This document shows positions 7,944 to 9,523 of a stretch of DNA of 9,523 bases, piece by piece. The notes under the pieces are model-generated. The model was not told where the DNA came from, ran no database searches, and was given only the letters and a program-made list of their open reading frames with translations. Numbering within the stretch: position 1 is the first letter of the stretch; each line of letters begins with the position of its first letter. The position numbers were made by a program, and so were the translations under genes. This DNA is from Candidatus Latescibacterota bacterium (GTDB taxonomy: Bacteria; Latescibacterota; UBA2968; GCA-2709665), in NCBI GenBank assembly GCA_030746455.1, contig JASLMQ010000412.1, forward strand, positions 1 through 9,523. Reading direction: 5' to 3'.

Positions 7944-8621
7944 CTAGTGACTAAGTACCCAGACAACGATGTTCGTCCCCATCCTCAAGGCGGCCTCCCG
8001 CTTCTCCGGGGGGTCGTTGTGCACCTCGGGGTCGTCCCAGCCGTCACCGATGTCGCTCTCGAAGCAGTACAGGACGACGAGCCGGCCGTCGTGGAAGACC
8101 CCGAACGCCTGGGGCCGTGCGCCGTCGTGCTCGTGGATCTTGGGCAGGCCGTCTGGAAACGAGAACGGCTCCCGGAAGATTCCGTGGGTCGGCGGGAGCT
8201 CCACCAGGCGTTTGTCCGGGAACACCCTCCCGATCTCCCTCCGGAACGCGGCATCCAGACCGTAGTCGTCGTTGGCCAGCAAGAAGCCTCCGTGTTCCAG
8301 ATAGATCCTGAGCCGGCGTACCTCCTCCTCGGTGAGGCGCACGTTGCCGTGCCCGGTCATGTAAAGGAGGGGAAACGCAAAGAGGTCCTCGTCCATGATC
8401 TGGACTCGGGCCTCTTCCTCGGCGGCGTCGATCGGTGTAGTCCGTCGTATGAACGCCAGGAGGTTGGGGGCCTCCGTCGGGCCGTTGTACCAATCCCCCC
8501 CGCCGTCGTACTGGAGCCTGGCGAGGGTGACCCCCGTAGGTGGATCGACAGGCTTGGCTTTCGGAACGACCGGGAGCAGCAGGATAGCGACGATGAGAAG
8601 CAGCAGGATGGGTCGACGCAT
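7944..8621 (-). CDS. Exported DUF4159 family protein
   Basis: A 225-residue protein with a signal peptide (MRRPILLLLIVAILLLPVVPKAKP), then a complete DUF4159 domain: LARLQYDGGGDWYNGPTEAPNLLAF (33-57), LLYMTGHGNVRLTEEE (85-100), LEHGGFLLANDDYGLD (108-123), the FPDGLPKIHEHDG block (155-167), and the C-terminal VHNDPPEKREAALRMGTNI (200-218). DUF4159 is regarded as a class I glutamine-amidotransferase-like fold. Here the position after GGFLLA is Asn-Asp-Asp rather than Cys, so a Cys-based amidotransferase activity is unlikely. The start at 8621 was chosen because the signal peptide begins there; the frame stays open to 8924 but would overlap the YkgJ-like gene and has no family resemblance. Ribosome site weak. 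It is the first gene of the probable operon, 13 nt ahead of the DUF4175 gene. Biochemical role unknown. Confidence 0.93.
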   Translation of the reverse strand: MRRPILLLLIVAILLLPVVPKAKPVDPPTGVTLARLQYDGGGDWYNGPTEAPNLLAFIRRTTPIDAAEEEARVQIMDEDLFAFPLLYMTGHGNVRLTEEEVRRLRIYLEHGGFLLANDDYGLDAAFRREIGRVFPDKRLVELPPTHGIFREPFSFPDGLPKIHEHDGARPQAFGVFHDGRLVVLYCFESDIGDGWDDPEVHNDPPEKREAALRMGTNIVVWVLSH

Positions 8622-8815
8622 GGCGGAGGCGGGGTCCTGATCTGGCGGGAAGCCGGCGTTCCTGGTCCGGGGGTGCAGAACCTCGAATACCAGGCTACGG
8701 CGTGAGTGGGTGGCGGGTGAGATCGGGTCTCGGCCGCAGACGCCACCCGGCAGGTAGTGAGACGCGGTAACGCCTTTGGGGGTTCCCTCCCTCGATAGGA
8801 TCGGGGATACCCCTG
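8622..8815. other. 194-nt intergenic region with hairpins, no clear promoter
   Basis: This gap separates the YkgJ-like gene from the DUF4159 operon, so the operon promoter would be expected here. No convincing -35/-10 pair, T tract or known operator is visible. It contains an exact 8-bp inverted repeat (8708-8715 with 8741-8748) whose loop holds a further 4-bp stem (8719-8722 with 8728-8731). A small GGGG-ATA-CCCC hairpin (8803-8813) lies 2 nt past the YkgJ-like stop. An open minus-strand frame crosses the gap but has no start site or family resemblance. Confidence 0.5.
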
Positions 8816-9148
8816 TCACGAGGCCTGCTTCTTGGTCGCCTCCGATGGTTCTGAGACAAAATTGAATCCGCAGGTGTAGTCGACGTCGGCGAGGCATTTG
8901 GTACTGATGGGGAATGCAGCGCACTGTCCGGGGCGACCCTCGTAGATGCTGCAGATCGAGCTGCCATCCTCGATTCTCAGCAGGAAGGGGCAGCGGAACA
9001 GGAGCTCACAGCACTTGCCGCACTGCCTGCACGCCCCCTGCCGCAGCGAGGTCTGGGAGGCCACAAAGTGCTTCCGAAACCTGAGTTGGACGAATCTCCG
9101 GGCCTTCCCGGCAGCCTGCTTGACCTTCTTCTTGAGGGTGAACGGCAT
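8816..9148 (-). CDS. YkgJ-like cysteine-cluster (metal-chelating) protein
   Basis: A 110-residue protein with nine cysteines: Cys40, 43, 46, 47, 53, 66, 76, 85 and 93. The first four form CRQCGKCC, the hallmark of the YkgJ/UPF0153 zinc- or iron-chelating cluster family, followed by RCPFL, ICSIYEGRPGQCAAFP and a final Cys pair. The family is thought to bind a metal ion or Fe-S cluster; physiological roles are mostly unknown. Ahead of the cluster is a very basic segment (residues 6-27, KKKVKQAAGKARRFVQLRFRKH) that could bind nucleic acid or the membrane surface (inference). The start at 9148 has a GAAAGG site 8 nt upstream that overlaps the stop codon of the flippase gene, so the two genes are probably co-transcribed and translationally coupled. 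It may belong to a surface-polysaccharide cluster to the right. Family call fairly sure. Confidence 0.85.
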   Translation of the reverse strand: MPFTLKKKVKQAAGKARRFVQLRFRKHFVASQTSLRQGACRQCGKCCELLFRCPFLLRIEDGSSICSIYEGRPGQCAAFPISTKCLADVDYTCGFNFVSEPSEATKKQAS

Positions 9149-9156
9149 TGTTTGTG

Positions 9157-9162
9157 CCTTTC
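9157..9162 (-). promoter_or_regulatory. Shine-Dalgarno site of the YkgJ-like gene
   Basis: The minus strand reads GAAAGG, then 8 nt, then the ATG at 9148. Its first base is the last base of the flippase TAG stop codon, which suggests coupled translation and confirms the start. Confidence 0.65.
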
Positions 9163-9523
9163 TATCTCCGTGCTTCGTTGGTGGAAAGATCTTGGTCCTG
9201 GGGTCGAGTCAGGCTCAGGAGGGAGCGGAGATCCCGCCATTCGGCGGGATCGAAGAACCTCCAGCCCCAGAGGATGGTGGGGTACACGACCAGGAAGATC
9301 ACGACCCGGGCCAGAATACCCGAAAGCGTCGGGTCGTCGGTGTACTTCCAGATCATAAGATACGCGATACCGGCCGCAACACAAAGCTTTACGAGACGGC
9401 CGTACTCGTATTGGACGGCGTAGAACCTCCGGACACTCAGGAACAGCAGCAGGGCCATCAGCCCGTATGCGGCCAGTGTGCTCCAGGCCGCCGCGATGAG
9501 CCCGATCCGTGGGATCAGCACGA
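9162..9523 (-). CDS. Oligosaccharide/polysaccharide flippase, C-terminal fragment (cut by right edge)
   Basis: The last ~120 residues of a membrane protein continuing beyond the window. The first readable codons are GTG CTG ATC, an internal V-L-I and not a true start. The segment LIPRIGLIAAAWSTLAAYGLMALLLFLSVRRFY matches the late transmembrane region of Wzx-type flippases of the MVF/polysaccharide biosynthesis family, where 'LIPxxGxxGAAxAT' is typical. Two further membrane helices follow (around VKLCVAAGIAYLMIW and ARVVIFLVVYPTILWGW), then a short cytoplasmic tail with FFDPAEWRDLRSLL. These proteins move lipid-linked oligosaccharide repeat units across the inner membrane. Which glycan (O-antigen, capsule, other) cannot be told from this end. 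Confidence 0.8.
   Translation of the reverse strand, partial: VLIPRIGLIAAAWSTLAAYGLMALLLFLSVRRFYAVQYEYGRLVKLCVAAGIAYLMIWKYTDDPTLSGILARVVIFLVVYPTILWGWRFFDPAEWRDLRSLLSLTRPQDQDLSTNEARR

Noticed and set aside
8803..8813. GGGG-ATA-CCCC hairpin as terminator of the YkgJ-like gene
   Set aside because: The stem is only 4 bp and no T tract follows on the minus strand; it is within chance expectation for this composition.
8622..8924. Upstream extension of the DUF4159 protein to 8924
   Set aside because: It would overlap the YkgJ-like gene and bury the signal peptide inside the protein; the extra residues do not resemble the family.

Overview
The window is a GC-rich bacterial segment in which every credible gene lies on the minus strand, so transcription runs from the right edge to the left edge. 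The proteins point to a Gram-negative bacterium with a complex envelope. They include an O-antigen-type flippase, exported DUF4159 and TPR proteins, a very large DUF4175-type membrane protein, and an exported protein of the family often labelled 'asparagine synthetase B' in Bacteroidota and relatives. This mix, together with short dispersed heptamer repeats, suggests a high-GC member of the FCB group or a neighbouring candidate phylum (for example Gemmatimonadota-, Latescibacterota- or Zixibacteria-like). The phylum is an inference with low confidence. No rRNA, tRNA, transposase, phage or CRISPR feature was seen.

Layout in transcription order. (1) 9523-9162: the C-terminal end of a polysaccharide flippase. 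(2) 9148-8816: a small YkgJ-like Cys-cluster protein, with its ribosome binding site overlapping the flippase stop. (3) 8815-8622: a 194-nt gap with hairpins but no recognisable promoter or terminator. (4) 8621-7944: an exported DUF4159 protein. (5) 7930-4445: a 1161-residue DUF4175-like membrane and coiled-coil protein, whose first ~55 codons run through a repeat island. (6) 4426-2588: an exported TPR protein. (7) 2586-1318: an exported 'asparagine synthetase B'-like protein that is not an asparagine synthetase. (8) 1317-1193: an intergenic stretch holding a 7-nt-periodic inverted-repeat array. (9) 1192-194: a MoxR AAA+ ATPase. (10) 184-1: the N-terminus of a DUF58 protein, cut by the left edge.

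Items 4-10 look like one operon, because junctions are 1-18 nt except the repeat-bearing gap before moxR. MoxR-DUF58 pairs usually head Bat-type (von Willebrand A) gene sets that act as chaperone or envelope-stress modules. Here the pair is preceded by two exported proteins that both appear to have a class-I-glutamine-amidotransferase-like core (DUF4159 and the AsnB-like protein), a periplasmic or envelope TPR scaffold and a giant coiled-coil membrane protein. The likely picture is an envelope assembly or maintenance machine with a cytoplasmic AAA+ motor. Its substrate is unknown. This is the strongest candidate for an undescribed system in the window. A second theme is two islands of 7-nt-periodic, hairpin-forming repeats that share a GACCAC-type unit, one between genes and one inside a coding sequence.
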